Below, in pieces: positions 17,914-26,874 of a stretch of 64,000 nucleotides of DNA; the stretch's first letter is position 1; each line of letters opens with the position of its first letter. The notes under the pieces are model-generated. The model did not search any database. It worked only from the letters and a program-made list of their open reading frames with translations, and was not told the DNA's origin. The stretch is from Paenibacillus sp. PastM-3. GTDB taxonomy: Bacteria > Bacillota > Bacilli > Paenibacillales > Paenibacillaceae. Both the position numbers and the translations under genes were made by a program. Location: positions 1 to 64,000 of the forward strand of contig NZ_JARXXP010000016.1 of NCBI RefSeq assembly GCF_029893965.1. Direction: 5' to 3'.

Positions 17914-19617
17914 CTATTTAACATCCTTGCCGGTAAACAGCGATACTCTCGCCTTAACCAGCTCTGTATATTCCTGCTCCATCTTCTCGGCACCAGCCTT
18001 GTTCAGCTCGGCAATGAAATCATCATAGATTTTATCGAATTTATCCGGACTGGAGAGAATAGCCTCCGGAATCCGTTTTTGGACAATGTCCTGTGTCTTC
18101 TGGTAGATTACCTGATAGTCTCCGTCCGTCGGTACAGGCATATTGTAGAGTGCACCCCACTCTTTTACCGGGAATTCGTCTTCGGCAGGGAACAGGTCCT
18201 TCCAGGTGGTTGCATTATACGCGGCCAAGGACTCCTTCTCCGCATCCGAATATTCGGCCAGAATCTGTTCCGGGAAGTTGGTGGTATAGTAATTATCCGT
18301 AGAATCCTTCACACCGTCTCCATAACGGACTCCAAAAATAGAGTACAAGCCAACGCCTGTATTTTTGGCGAAATTCCCCGCATCATTAACCTTCTGATCG
18401 AGAATTTCAGCAGGCATCACCCGTTTTCCGTTCTCCACATTATAGGTTTTGCCTTCGATGCCCCAGTTTCTCAGCACCTGGCCTTCCTCCGAGGACATCC
18501 AGTCGATGAACTTGATCGCGCGGACCGGATCTTTACATGCAGTTGTGATACTGATGCCGTAGCCGTCTACGCCCACAGCCTGCATCGCATGATCCTTATA
18601 TTCCTCACTCAGCGTAACCGGGAAATGCGCGTACGTATACTCGTCTTTGCCGGCAGACTTCAGGGCATTCTCCGCATCCTGGTACTCCCACTCCACCGAG
18701 CTGAGACCGAGCACGCGGCCGCTGGAGATTTTCGCTTTGTACTGGTCATCCTTTTGCACAAAAGAGTCCTTGTCGAGCAGCCCCTCATTGTACATGTGGT
18801 TCAGCCAGCGGAAATACTCCTTTTCCTCCGGTTTTTTATAGTGCAGCATCGTCTCATATGTCTCCGGGTTCACATAATACTCTCCGTCATTGGCCCCGCC
18901 AGTCGTGATATCCCCCTGGTTGGTTACGGTAATCATGATCTTCCAGCCGTCGGCATTCAGTGTCATCGGGATTGTCGGCTGGCCGTCAGTCGTCGGATGC
19001 TTGGCATAATATTCCTTGAGCACATTCTCAAAATCCTTGACCGTTCTCACTTCCGGATACCCCAGTTCCTTGAGTACCCGGTGCTGAATCTGGAAGCCGT
19101 TGGTCGCATCAAATTTCTGTTCACCTACGCCGACATTCGTCGGAATCGAGTAAATCGCTTCGTTGTCCTTGCTGTATTTCATGCGGTTCATGTTGCCTTC
19201 CATGACCTTTTTAATATTGGGCGCGTACTTATCTATCAGATCAGTCAGATCAATAAGAGCTTCCGCATCTACCAGCTTGCCTATTTCCCCCTTAGCGAAA
19301 ATAATATCCGGGTACTCGCCGCTTGCGGCCATCATGGCAATCCGGTCCTGTCCGCCTCCGCCGCCCACATCGAATTCTGCCTGCAAGGTAACACCGGTCT
19401 TCGCTATAATTTCTTTGCCCACATCGTCCTGCATGTTATTCCAGTTCGGGCTGGCATCCGCTCCAAAAAACGTAAAGGTCACCGGCTCCGTATCATTTCC
19501 ACTGTTCCCGTTCGTATTGTCTGCGGCGTTGTTCCCGGATTTGCTGCAGCCGGCCGATACCAGCATCAAGCCTGCCAGCAGTGCTGCTCCGAGCTTTTTC
19601 GATACCTTATGATTCAT
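17914..19617 (-). CDS. Orphan extracellular solute-binding lipoprotein (sugar ABC transporter)
   Basis: A 567-residue lipoprotein with signal peptide and lipobox VSAGC (Cys24), then an Asn/Gly/Asp-rich linker and the solute-binding fold (FTFFGADASPNWNNMQDDVG early on). It belongs to the same large family as the protein at 1993-3618. The ATG at 19615-19617 has AAGGGGG about 10 nt upstream; the extension to 19683 would add 22 residues before the signal peptide and is rejected. No permease or ATPase gene is adjacent, so it must share membrane components coded elsewhere. It is divergent from an AraC gene. A weak cre-like sequence (19661-19676, two mismatches) lies 45-60 nt upstream. Confidence 0.9.
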   Translation of the reverse strand: MNHKVSKKLGAALLAGLMLVSAGCSKSGNNAADNTNGNSGNDTEPVTFTFFGADASPNWNNMQDDVGKEIIAKTGVTLQAEFDVGGGGGQDRIAMMAASGEYPDIIFAKGEIGKLVDAEALIDLTDLIDKYAPNIKKVMEGNMNRMKYSKDNEAIYSIPTNVGVGEQKFDATNGFQIQHRVLKELGYPEVRTVKDFENVLKEYYAKHPTTDGQPTIPMTLNADGWKIMITVTNQGDITTGGANDGEYYVNPETYETMLHYKKPEEKEYFRWLNHMYNEGLLDKDSFVQKDDQYKAKISSGRVLGLSSVEWEYQDAENALKSAGKDEYTYAHFPVTLSEEYKDHAMQAVGVDGYGISITTACKDPVRAIKFIDWMSSEEGQVLRNWGIEGKTYNVENGKRVMPAEILDQKVNDAGNFAKNTGVGLYSIFGVRYGDGVKDSTDNYYTTNFPEQILAEYSDAEKESLAAYNATTWKDLFPAEDEFPVKEWGALYNMPVPTDGDYQVIYQKTQDIVQKRIPEAILSSPDKFDKIYDDFIAELNKAGAEKMEQEYTELVKARVSLFTGKDVK

Positions 19618-19810
19618 TCTGATAAATCCCCCTTTAGCTCTAATCTGATGCACAAGCTTCTTGAATGCGGTTGCAAACCTCATCGCCTATCAGTGCTGCT
19701 CTTGGTGATGCTCTCATTTTACTCTGCGCCTTTGGCCGGATACCTTGATTTTCAGGTCATAAAATAGCATTATATAGACACGAACGCCCATTTTCCGGGA
19801 GGTACCGCCT

Positions 19811-20668
19811 GTGAGTAATGTCTATCTGAACTGGTTCACTACAGATGAGCAATTTCCGTTTTTTATCCAGTACGGCGGTCATGCGGAGGACATGTCGCTC
19901 CATAAGCATGCGGACTTCTCCGAGCTGGTCATTGTGCTGAACGGCCATGCCACCCATGTCGTCAATGATGAGGAATCTTTCATTAAAAAAGGCAATGTCT
20001 TTGTCATCAGCGGCGGTACTCCGCATGCTTATATGGCCCCGTACGATTTTAAAATCTGCAACATTATGTATAAAGCCGAGATGCTTAAATCCGCAGGGCC
20101 GGACCTCAGAACCCTGAACGGCTATCAGGCGCTGTTTGTGCTGGAGCCGTTTTACCGCAGTATCAACGGGTTCAAAAGCAAGCTGAATCTGCCGATCGCC
20201 AGCCTCGAGCATGTCTCCGCCTTCATCGCAGCGATGATTAAAGAATACGAGGAGAAGCAGCAGGGCTACCAGACGATGCTAGCCTCACGGTTCATGGAGC
20301 TGGTAGTTTATCTGTCCAGGCACTATGAGAATCAGGAGGCCGGAACGGATAACAGCCTGATGCATCTGGCCAGCGCCATCTCCTACATCGAGGATCATTA
20401 TTGTGAGCAGATTTCACTGGAGGATATCGCCGCGCAGTCGCGGATTTCGGTCAGGCATCTGAACCGTATCTTCCGTGCGTACTATCAGACGACCCCCATC
20501 GCCTACATCCAGCGCCTGCGGCTGGAGCTGGCCTGTACCCTGCTCCGCGGGAGCAGGCATTCCATCACGGAGATTTCCTATATGTGCGGCTTCAATGACA
20601 GCAATTATCTGACCCGCCAGTTCAAAAAAGCCTACGGCATGTCGCCGAAGGCTTATAGGGGGAATTAA
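19811..20668 (+). CDS. AraC-family regulator with cupin N-terminus
   Basis: A 285-residue protein. The cupin half includes HKHADFSELVIVLNGHATHVV and VISGGTPHAYM. The DNA-binding half has ISLEDIAAQSRISVRHLNRIF and ITEISYMCGFNDSNYLTRQF, ending GMSPKAYRG. The start is GTG at 19811 with GGGAGGT 7 nt upstream. It is divergent from the orphan sugar-binding lipoprotein gene (193-nt gap) and is the likely regulator of that gene. Confidence 0.9.
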   Translation: MSNVYLNWFTTDEQFPFFIQYGGHAEDMSLHKHADFSELVIVLNGHATHVVNDEESFIKKGNVFVISGGTPHAYMAPYDFKICNIMYKAEMLKSAGPDLRTLNGYQALFVLEPFYRSINGFKSKLNLPIASLEHVSAFIAAMIKEYEEKQQGYQTMLASRFMELVVYLSRHYENQEAGTDNSLMHLASAISYIEDHYCEQISLEDIAAQSRISVRHLNRIFRAYYQTTPIAYIQRLRLELACTLLRGSRHSITEISYMCGFNDSNYLTRQFKKAYGMSPKAYRGN

Positions 20669-20700
20669 GTCGAACTGATGTTTATCTAGTTGGGCTTCGC

Positions 20701-20729
20701 CGTGACTCCAGAGAATATTTGGACTTCTG
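20701..20729 (+). repeat. Short dispersed motif, copy 1
   Basis: CGTGACTCCAGAGAAT followed by a TTTGGACTTC stretch occurs here and again at 26647-26675 with two differences. Here it lies between an AraC gene and a GNAT gene. Function unknown. Confidence 0.6.
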
Positions 20730-20781
20730 TAACGCAGAGCAACTCCGGATAAGCGCTGAGCCGAAGAAAGGGTGTATTGGA

Positions 20782-21648
20782 ATGCAATTCAAGTTGTATA
20801 CGGATGTGCATGAGTTTTACAAGGATACCTATGATGTGCTGATGCGTCATGAAGCGCAAAATCTGATTCCTCTTGGCAATATCATCATGGGGCATGCAGG
20901 AGAAGATAAAACAGACTGGCGTGACCCTGTAAACTGGCTTATGGCAACGATTTCGGATGACAAGGGCATACAGCTTACCGCCATAATGACGCCGCCGCAC
21001 AATATTACGCTTTATGCAACAGACAACAACATTAATCCGGAAGCTGTAAGCTGTCTGATCGATGGGCTGAAAGACCGTGATATTCCAGGTGTGACCACCG
21101 AAAAAACGCTGGCAGAATATTTTGCCAAGGAATATACCCTGAGCAATGGAATAACGTTTAAAACAGTAATGAACCAGCGTATATACGAACTCACGGCAGT
21201 AAACCCGGGCATTCAAAAGCCTGGTATCGTTCGATTGCTCGATAATAAGGATATTCATTTTTTCCCATACTGGGCGGAAGCATTTAATGCAGCGGCGATT
21301 TATGGTAAGACAGAAATGTCCATCCCGCAAGAGGCAGCCCCATACCTTTACCGGATAGAATCGAAAAAACTCTATATTTTAGAGGACAACGGCATCCCCG
21401 TTTCTATGGCGGGATACACAAGGGTAATGCAGACAGCTATTGGTGTGGCCTTTGTATATACTCCTCCATATGAGCGCAGCAAGGGTTACGCTACTTCAAT
21501 TGTGGCGCAAATAAGCCAGCTAGCATTGGAAAAAGGATTTACCAAGTGCGTCTTATATACAGACTTGGCAAATCCTACGTCTAATAGCATCTATCAAAAG
21601 ATTGGGTATACACCCGTTTGTGATTCGCTCCAGTTACAATTTGAATAG
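20782..21648 (+). CDS. GNAT-family N-acetyltransferase
   Basis: A 288-residue protein whose C-terminal half is a GNAT fold: GVAFVYTPPYERSKGYATSI contains the acetyl-CoA pyrophosphate loop (Q/RxxGxG/A type) and YTDLANPTSNSIYQKIGY the final strand-helix. The N-terminal half is a divergent repeat of the same fold, as in other proteins of about 290 residues. The ATG at 20782 is preceded by AAAGGGTG; the extension to 20719 lacks a site and runs through the dispersed motif. The gene is more A+T-rich than its neighbours, a possible sign of transfer. It converges on the GH43 gene with a 1-nt gap. The substrate is unknown. Confidence 0.85.
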   Translation: MQFKLYTDVHEFYKDTYDVLMRHEAQNLIPLGNIIMGHAGEDKTDWRDPVNWLMATISDDKGIQLTAIMTPPHNITLYATDNNINPEAVSCLIDGLKDRDIPGVTTEKTLAEYFAKEYTLSNGITFKTVMNQRIYELTAVNPGIQKPGIVRLLDNKDIHFFPYWAEAFNAAAIYGKTEMSIPQEAAPYLYRIESKKLYILEDNGIPVSMAGYTRVMQTAIGVAFVYTPPYERSKGYATSIVAQISQLALEKGFTKCVLYTDLANPTSNSIYQKIGYTPVCDSLQLQFE

Positions 21649-21649
21649 T

Positions 21650-23173
21650 TTAAAATAATTCTGCTAGCGGCTCATAATCAAACCAGTCAAAAGCTGCCGG
21701 GGCGGATTTCCCCTCTGCAGAACCAGCAGCATACATTGCAATAAATACGCCGGTAAAGCCTCCGGCAACCTCTGTACTGAGCAGATGCGTCTCACCCCAG
21801 CCAAGGTCTATAGTGCTGCCTTGTGCTGTCTGCAGGGAGGCAACTATTTTCTTAGGAAAAGCCTGGACCTTCAGTTCAACGGAACCTTCCGGACAATCCC
21901 AGGTTTGTTCTGTCTGCAGGGAGCCGATTGTCTTACGGAAAACTGCCTTTTTGCGGCCCTCTACTAGTGTTACGGCGAGATCATAATGATGCTTTTCGTT
22001 CATGAAGACCGTTAATCCGGCTTCCTCCCCCTCATGCTGCGGCTCATACTCCATCGCCGCTGCAATGCTGCAGGAGAAGTGGCTTAGTCTGCGGCCGACA
22101 AAAGCCGGGGTCCCGGCATTACTCAGGCCGGTCTTATGCCCGTGCAGCACAAGACTACCTGGCCGCTCCTCCAGAGACCAGCTGCCTTCCAGGGGATTGC
22201 GCAAAAAGGTCCAGTCGAAGCCCAGCTGTTTCTCGTTGAAATCATCTCTGACAGGCGATTCCGGCCAAGGTGTCTGAGGCAGCTCCGGCGCTTCCATCTG
22301 CGGATCGATATGTGTATCGCGGCCGAATACCGGCCAGCCCTCTTCTGTCCAGGTGACAGGGGCCAGATAAACTTCGCGGCCCAGATGATGAGCCTTCGGG
22401 TAGGCAACCGGCCTGATGCCAAGGCATACCGCCCACCAGCTGCCGTCTTGCGCCTCGATCAGATCGGCGTGTCCGGCAGCCTGGATGCTGCTGTCCATAC
22501 TCCGGTTAGTCAGCACCGGGTTGTGCGGACAGGGCTCAAACGGCCCGTAGGGCTGCCGGCTTCTCGCAATCGTCTCCATATGCCCGTATTCTGTGCCGCC
22601 TTCGGCGATCATGAGATAATACCAGCCGTCGATCTTGTACAGATGCGGGGCTTCCGGGTGTGCGCCCCCGGTGCCTCTCCAGATAAACCGGCTCTCTGTC
22701 AGCATGGCTCCGGTTTCGATATCGATCTCACACTGGTAGATGGCATGTCCTTCAGTCCCGTTACACGAAGACTGGAAGTATACGCGGCCGTCATTATCGA
22801 ACAGGAGGGAAGGGTCGATGCCGCCCTGCTTGACCGGAATAGGGGCTGACCACGGCCCTTCCGGATTCCTTGTTTTGACGTAGAAATTGCCGGTCCCGCT
22901 GACGTTGGTAGTAACCATATAAAACCAGCCGTCATGGTAACGGATTGTCGGGGCATAAATACCGCCCGAGCTCCACGCATTTCCCAGCGGCAGCTGCTCA
23001 GGAGTGGTCAGGCAATGGCCGATCTGCCGCCAATGAACCAGGTCCTTACTATGAAAAATCGGTACCCCCGGAAAATATTCAAAGGTACTGGTAACCAAAT
23101 AATAGTCGTCATTAACCCGGCATATGCTGGGATCGGGATGGAACCCGGGGATTACGGGGTTGCTGTATTGCAT
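21650..23173 (-). CDS. Glycoside hydrolase family 43 (beta-xylosidase type)
   Basis: A 507-residue enzyme without a signal peptide. The five-bladed propeller starts with NPVIPGFHPDPSICRV, whose Asp14 is the catalytic base; the pKa-modulating Asp is in GGIDPSLLFD and the acid Glu in GAHPEAPHLY. A C-terminal beta-sandwich (about residue 320 on) is typical of XynB-like beta-xylosidases. The ATG at 23171-23173 has AGGAG 8 nt upstream; a GTG three codons earlier has none. The product likely trims xylo-oligosaccharides in the cytoplasm. An inverted repeat at 23233-23253 may be its operator. Confidence 0.92.
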   Translation of the reverse strand: MQYSNPVIPGFHPDPSICRVNDDYYLVTSTFEYFPGVPIFHSKDLVHWRQIGHCLTTPEQLPLGNAWSSGGIYAPTIRYHDGWFYMVTTNVSGTGNFYVKTRNPEGPWSAPIPVKQGGIDPSLLFDNDGRVYFQSSCNGTEGHAIYQCEIDIETGAMLTESRFIWRGTGGAHPEAPHLYKIDGWYYLMIAEGGTEYGHMETIARSRQPYGPFEPCPHNPVLTNRSMDSSIQAAGHADLIEAQDGSWWAVCLGIRPVAYPKAHHLGREVYLAPVTWTEEGWPVFGRDTHIDPQMEAPELPQTPWPESPVRDDFNEKQLGFDWTFLRNPLEGSWSLEERPGSLVLHGHKTGLSNAGTPAFVGRRLSHFSCSIAAAMEYEPQHEGEEAGLTVFMNEKHHYDLAVTLVEGRKKAVFRKTIGSLQTEQTWDCPEGSVELKVQAFPKKIVASLQTAQGSTIDLGWGETHLLSTEVAGGFTGVFIAMYAAGSAEGKSAPAAFDWFDYEPLAELF

Positions 23174-23232
23174 CGGCTGCACTCCTGTCCAATTACTTGT
23201 TATAGTGTATTTATTGTAACGGTCGGCGGCGG

Positions 23233-23253
23233 CTTGAAACCTTAAGTTTCAAG
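23233..23253. promoter_or_regulatory. Palindromic candidate operator upstream of GH43 gene
   Basis: CTTGAAAC and GTTTCAAG are separated by 5 nt (perfect 8-bp arms), 60-80 nt before the GH43 start codon and about 15 nt before a TACAAT -10-like hexamer on the minus strand. The regulator is unknown. Confidence 0.45.
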
Positions 23254-23360
23254 TCATCAATTAGGAGGATCCGGACATCCGGCTCACAGACTCATCCCGT
23301 CCTGGAATGAAGCCGCAGTAAACAGCTTCCTCTTATCCACCGGCTCCCCCCTTTTCCGGG

Positions 23361-23403
23361 CAAAAAGCACAAGACCCTCTAAGACACTGGTTCTTGTGCT
23401 TTA
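23361..23403 (-). terminator. Terminator after second GH43 gene
   Basis: On the minus strand AAAGCACAAGAACC pairs with GGGTCTTGTGCTTT, followed by T-rich sequence, about 25 nt beyond the stop at 23428. Confidence 0.75.
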
Positions 23404-23427
23404 TTTTGGCGCTATAAGGGTTAACTG

Positions 23428-24417
23428 TTATTCTCCGGCCGGGTAAGGATCGATCGTCTGAATAGTTCCTTCCTCGTTATATTTCAGCTCCGTATATTTC
23501 ACGCAGCGCTTGTGGTTCACACCTTCCGACAAGGAGCTGTCGTGATAGAACAGGTACCATTTATCCTCAAATTGTACGATGGAATGGTGCGTAGTCCAGC
23601 CGATGACCGGGGTAAGAATGGTGCCTTTAAACGTAAACGGTCCAAGCGGGCTGCGGCTGATTCCGTACACCAGCTTATGCGTCGAGCCTGTTGAGTAGGA
23701 CAGGTAGTAATAGCCGTTATATTTGTGAACCCATGGTCCTTCAAAATATCTCCGTTCCTCGTCACCGGCAGTAATCGGATTGCCGTCCTCGTCGATGATC
23801 GAAATCTCCTGCGGCTCCCCTGCAAAAGAGAGCATATCCTCGCTTAGCTTGGCTACGCGCGGCCCGATTGCCGGCTGGTCTGCTGGCGGCCCTTCGGTCT
23901 GCTCCGGCTGGAAGGTGCCGGTCTGCCACTTCTCGAGCTGGCCTCCCCAGAGTCCGCCGAAGTAAATATAGGCCTGATCATCCTCGTCCACCAGCACAGC
24001 AGGGTCAATACTGTAGCTGCCCTTAATATAGTCCGGCTCAGCCTTGAACGGTCCCGCCGGATTCGGCGAGGTGGCTACGCCAATTCTGAAGATTCCGTCC
24101 TTATCGCGCGCCGGAAAGTACAGGTAATACTGGTTGTTCTTATACGCCGCATCCGGTGCCCACATCTGGGCCGAGGCCCATGGCACATCCTTCAGGTGAA
24201 GCGCTTCGCCATGGTCCACAGCAGGAGAATCGAAGTTGTCCAGCGACAGTACATGGTAATCCTCCATTTTATACTGGTCGCCGTTATCATTATCCGGGCC
24301 GTCGTGATCGAGGTCGTGTGACGGATAGATGTAGATTTTATTTTCAAACACATGGGCGGACGGATCAGCGGTAAAAATATGAGTTACTAGCGGTTGGTTA
24401 GGTTTGACGCTGCTCAT
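23428..24417 (-). CDS. Glycoside hydrolase family 43 (arabinosidase/xylosidase-like)
   Basis: A 329-residue single-domain five-bladed propeller enzyme, cytoplasmic. The catalytic base is Asp18 in FTADPSAHVF, the modulator Asp lies in YSIDPAVLVD, and the acid Glu in RRYFEGPWVHKY. The sequence FGGLWGGQLEKW and the late YHDSS segment are typical of the branch containing beta-xylosidases and alpha-L-arabinofuranosidases. The start is ATG 24415-24417, AAAGGAG 9 nt upstream. With the other GH43 gene on the same strand it suggests arabinoxylan-derived oligosaccharides as substrates. Confidence 0.9.
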   Translation of the reverse strand: MSSVKPNQPLVTHIFTADPSAHVFENKIYIYPSHDLDHDGPDNDNGDQYKMEDYHVLSLDNFDSPAVDHGEALHLKDVPWASAQMWAPDAAYKNNQYYLYFPARDKDGIFRIGVATSPNPAGPFKAEPDYIKGSYSIDPAVLVDEDDQAYIYFGGLWGGQLEKWQTGTFQPEQTEGPPADQPAIGPRVAKLSEDMLSFAGEPQEISIIDEDGNPITAGDEERRYFEGPWVHKYNGYYYLSYSTGSTHKLVYGISRSPLGPFTFKGTILTPVIGWTTHHSIVQFEDKWYLFYHDSSLSEGVNHKRCVKYTELKYNEEGTIQTIDPYPAGE

Positions 24418-24734
24418 GATTATTGACTCCTTTAGGATTATAGTTTGACTTTATGCCAGGAGATACTTTTATTAGGGATTGTCCGTACTGCCAACTTAAG
24501 GTAACCCCGGTTTCATTGCTCCCGGTCGGGATTATTCTGGAGCTAATTATTGCTATTTGCGTGAACCGGCGGAATATCACATCACATTGTTGCCAGCACT
24601 TGCAGCGAAATTACTTCAAGCCCCCTTCATTTTACTCTCATCGGTTTCCCTGTCCTATACAGAAACTAAAGAACTTACCACCAAAAATTATGGATAATGG
24701 ACTGATGCGCTAAAAAAGTTTGCAAACCCGTCGC

Positions 24735-25268
24735 TTACAGCTCCTTTAGTGGATTTTTCCCTTTATTGCCTCGCATACCGGCCTCTCACTGCTACATTAG
24801 TGGGATTTATCCCTCTATTGCTCTGCAAACCGGCCTCTCATAGCTCCATTAGTGGGATTTTTCCCTCTATTGCTCCGCAAAACAGCCACACACAGCTCCA
24901 TTAGTGGGATTTTTCCCTCTATTGCCTCGCATACCGGCCGCTCACAGCTCCATTAGTGGGATTTTTCCCTCTATTGCTCTGCAAACCGGCCGCTCACTGC
25001 TACATTAGTGGGATTTATCCCTCTATTGCTCTGCAAACCGGCCACTCACTGCTACATTAGCGGGATTTTTCCCTCTCTTGCTCTGCAAAACAGCCACACA
25101 CAGCTCCATTAGTGGGATTTTTCCCTCTATTGCCTCGCATACCGGCCGCTCACAGCTCCATTAGTGGGATTTTTCCCTCTATTGCTCTGCAAACCGGCCA
25201 CTCACTGCTACATTAGTGGGATTTTTCCCTCTATTGCTCTGCAAACCGGCCGCTCACCACTCCATTAA
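24735..25268. repeat. Tandem array of about ten 52-bp units (GTGGGATTTTTCCC core)
   Basis: Each 52-bp unit contains ATTAGTGGGATTTTTCCCTC, then TATTGCTCTGCAAACC, then GGCC(G/A)CTCACTGCTAC or a close variant. Cores recur every 52 bp (for example 24803, 24855, 24907, 24959). Variants alternate (GCTCTGCAAACC and GCCTCGCATACC), suggesting block duplication. It lies between the two minus-strand genes at 24417 and 25475. The flanks 24418-24734 hold no gene that I can support. Confidence 0.95.
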
Positions 25269-25411
25269 CCGCAGCCTTAGGTAACTAGCGCCTCGTTCCC
25301 GCCCAATTTCCCGCCACGCCGGCGGGGGAATCAAGTGACGCGTCCCGTCTATCCCATGCGGTACAGCACATTAACCGGCAGAGGGCGCCTGCTCCAACCC
25401 CCGCCTCCGTC

Positions 25412-25458
25412 AAAAAAGATCTGCCTGCAGCCCCCAAAGGAGCTGCAGAGTAGATCTT
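25412..25458 (-). terminator. Terminator after Gfo/Idh/MocA gene
   Basis: AAGATCT and CTGCAGC arms are mirrored by GCTGCAG and AGATCTT; on the minus strand the stem is followed by a T6 run. It stands about 17 nt after the stop codon at 25475. Confidence 0.8.
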
Positions 25459-25474
25459 CAATAGCTTATAGCAT

Positions 25475-26578
25475 CTAGCTGATGTAACCCTTGATCAGAC
25501 CGAGCGGCAGCGGTCTTGGCTGCTCGCAGCTGGTGGCGAGTTCTACGTAGCGCTTCGTATCCGAGCTGGTGTGGAAGGCGTGCATGATCTCCAGCACGTG
25601 GTTGGCCAGCTCACCGCCCGCCCGCGGACGGTTGCCGCTCGTAATGCAGTCCGCCATGTCGGCTACGCCGATTCCCCGGCTGTTGACCGCGTAATTATGC
25701 ACCAGCGGAATTTCCATGAAGCCGGTGCCGCCTGCCGGCTTAAGCAGAACCGGTCCGCCGAAGGTATTCGGATCGGGAACAATCAGCGTTCCCCGGGTGC
25801 CATAGATTTCGATGCGGGGCAGCGTGCTGTCCCAGACGTCGAAGCTTGTGATCATAGTGGCTACGGCGCCGCTGGCAAACTGCACTGTACCGGCAACATG
25901 TGTCGGCACCTCGACATCAATCTGCTTGCCGAATTTCTTCTCGCTGGTAATGGTCCGCTGCGCAAAGGAAGTCTTCGTCATGCCCGCCACCGTTGCAGCC
26001 GGGCCCATGAGCGATACGAGTGCCGTGAGATAATAAGGCCCCATATCGAACATCGGCCCGCCGCCTGCCTGGTAATAAAATTCCGGGTCCGGATGCCAGC
26101 TTTCATGCCCGTGGCAGACCATGAATGCGGAAGCGGCCACAGGTTCACCGATAAATCCGTCGTCAATCAGCTTGCGGCAGGTCTGGATACCCGCGCCCAG
26201 GAAGGTGTCCGGGGCGCAGCCGAGCATCAGCCCTTTTTCCGCAGCCAGCTCCACCAGCTCCTGACCGTGCGCAAGCTCCAGCGACAGCGGCTTCTCGACA
26301 TAGACATGCTTGCCGGACAGCAGCGCCTGCTTGCATACGTCAAAATGTCCTTTCGGCGTAGTCAGATTGACCACAATCTGAATGTCCGGTGAAGCGAGCA
26401 GCTCCTCCGTGGACCATACATGCGGCACACCGTATTTCTCGGCAGCTTCCTCTGCCCGTTCCTTAAATACATCAGCGCAGGCATAAACCTCTGTATTGAC
26501 GAACAGTTTGGTCAGATTCTCAAAATAAATCCCGCTGATATTCCCACAGCCTACAATCCCGACTTTTACTTTATCCAA
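25475..26578 (-). CDS. Gfo/Idh/MocA family NAD(P)-dependent oxidoreductase
   Basis: A 367-residue dehydrogenase. The Rossmann motif VGIVGCGNISGIYF starts at residue 5, the catalytic motif is EKP with Lys96, and the C-terminal substrate domain contains GGGPMFDMGPYYLTALVSLM, in which DMGPY(Y/H) is the conserved family motif. The start is TTG at 26576-26578 with AGGTGGG 6 nt upstream. It probably oxidises a sugar or sugar derivative during hemicellulose breakdown. It is followed on the same strand by the GH43 genes and preceded by the ThuA-like gene. A 22-bp palindrome upstream may bind its regulator. Confidence 0.9.
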   Translation of the reverse strand: MDKVKVGIVGCGNISGIYFENLTKLFVNTEVYACADVFKERAEEAAEKYGVPHVWSTEELLASPDIQIVVNLTTPKGHFDVCKQALLSGKHVYVEKPLSLELAHGQELVELAAEKGLMLGCAPDTFLGAGIQTCRKLIDDGFIGEPVAASAFMVCHGHESWHPDPEFYYQAGGGPMFDMGPYYLTALVSLMGPAATVAGMTKTSFAQRTITSEKKFGKQIDVEVPTHVAGTVQFASGAVATMITSFDVWDSTLPRIEIYGTRGTLIVPDPNTFGGPVLLKPAGGTGFMEIPLVHNYAVNSRGIGVADMADCITSGNRPRAGGELANHVLEIMHAFHTSSDTKRYVELATSCEQPRPLPLGLIKGYIS

Positions 26579-26601
26579 AGCAATCCCACCTGTTCATTGT
26601 T

Positions 26602-26623
26602 AAGTTTAATATAAATTAAACTT
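26602..26623. promoter_or_regulatory. 22-bp palindrome upstream of the dehydrogenase gene
   Basis: AAGTTTAAT and ATTAAACTT are perfect 9-bp arms separated by ATAA, 24-45 nt before the TTG start. The form resembles XylR/ROK-type operators (GTTT...AAAC arms), but the regulator is not identified. Confidence 0.45.
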
Positions 26624-26644
26624 GTTGTTTTCTATTTCAGATTA

Positions 26645-26860
26645 GTCGTGACTCCAGAGAATGTTTGGACTTCCGGCCGCTGTTGTCTGCAGATTTCTTG
26701 ATTTGACCCGCTGTTCGCGGTGGAAATCCGCAGACTGCTTATGCTTCCGAAGTGAGCTTTTCTGCGAAAAGCTTTCAGGCGGTCGCTACCGCTCCTACAG
26801 TTCCAAAATTCCCCTCCGCCACTTTCTCCTTAATATAGTTTTCTAGTTCAATTTATATAG
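26645..26860. repeat. Dispersed, heavily hairpinned intergenic element
   Basis: It begins with the dispersed motif (26647-26675) and continues with nested inverted repeats: GTCTGCAGATTTC with GAAATCCGCAGAC, AGCTTTTC with GAAAAGCT, and GCGGT with ACCGC. The segment GCTTCCGAAGTGAGCTTTTC resembles, in reverse complement, the triplicated sequence at 45235-45421. No reading frame is supported. It lies between two minus-strand genes. Confidence 0.6.
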
Positions 26861-26874
26861 TTGGTTTTCCGCAG

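Noticed and set aside
18079..19767. Plus-strand open frame of 562 residues
   Set aside because: Antisense shadow of the sugar-binding lipoprotein gene, no family features.
24735..25268. CRISPR array
   Set aside because: Units are contiguous 52-bp copies with no unique spacers between short repeats, and no cas genes are present.
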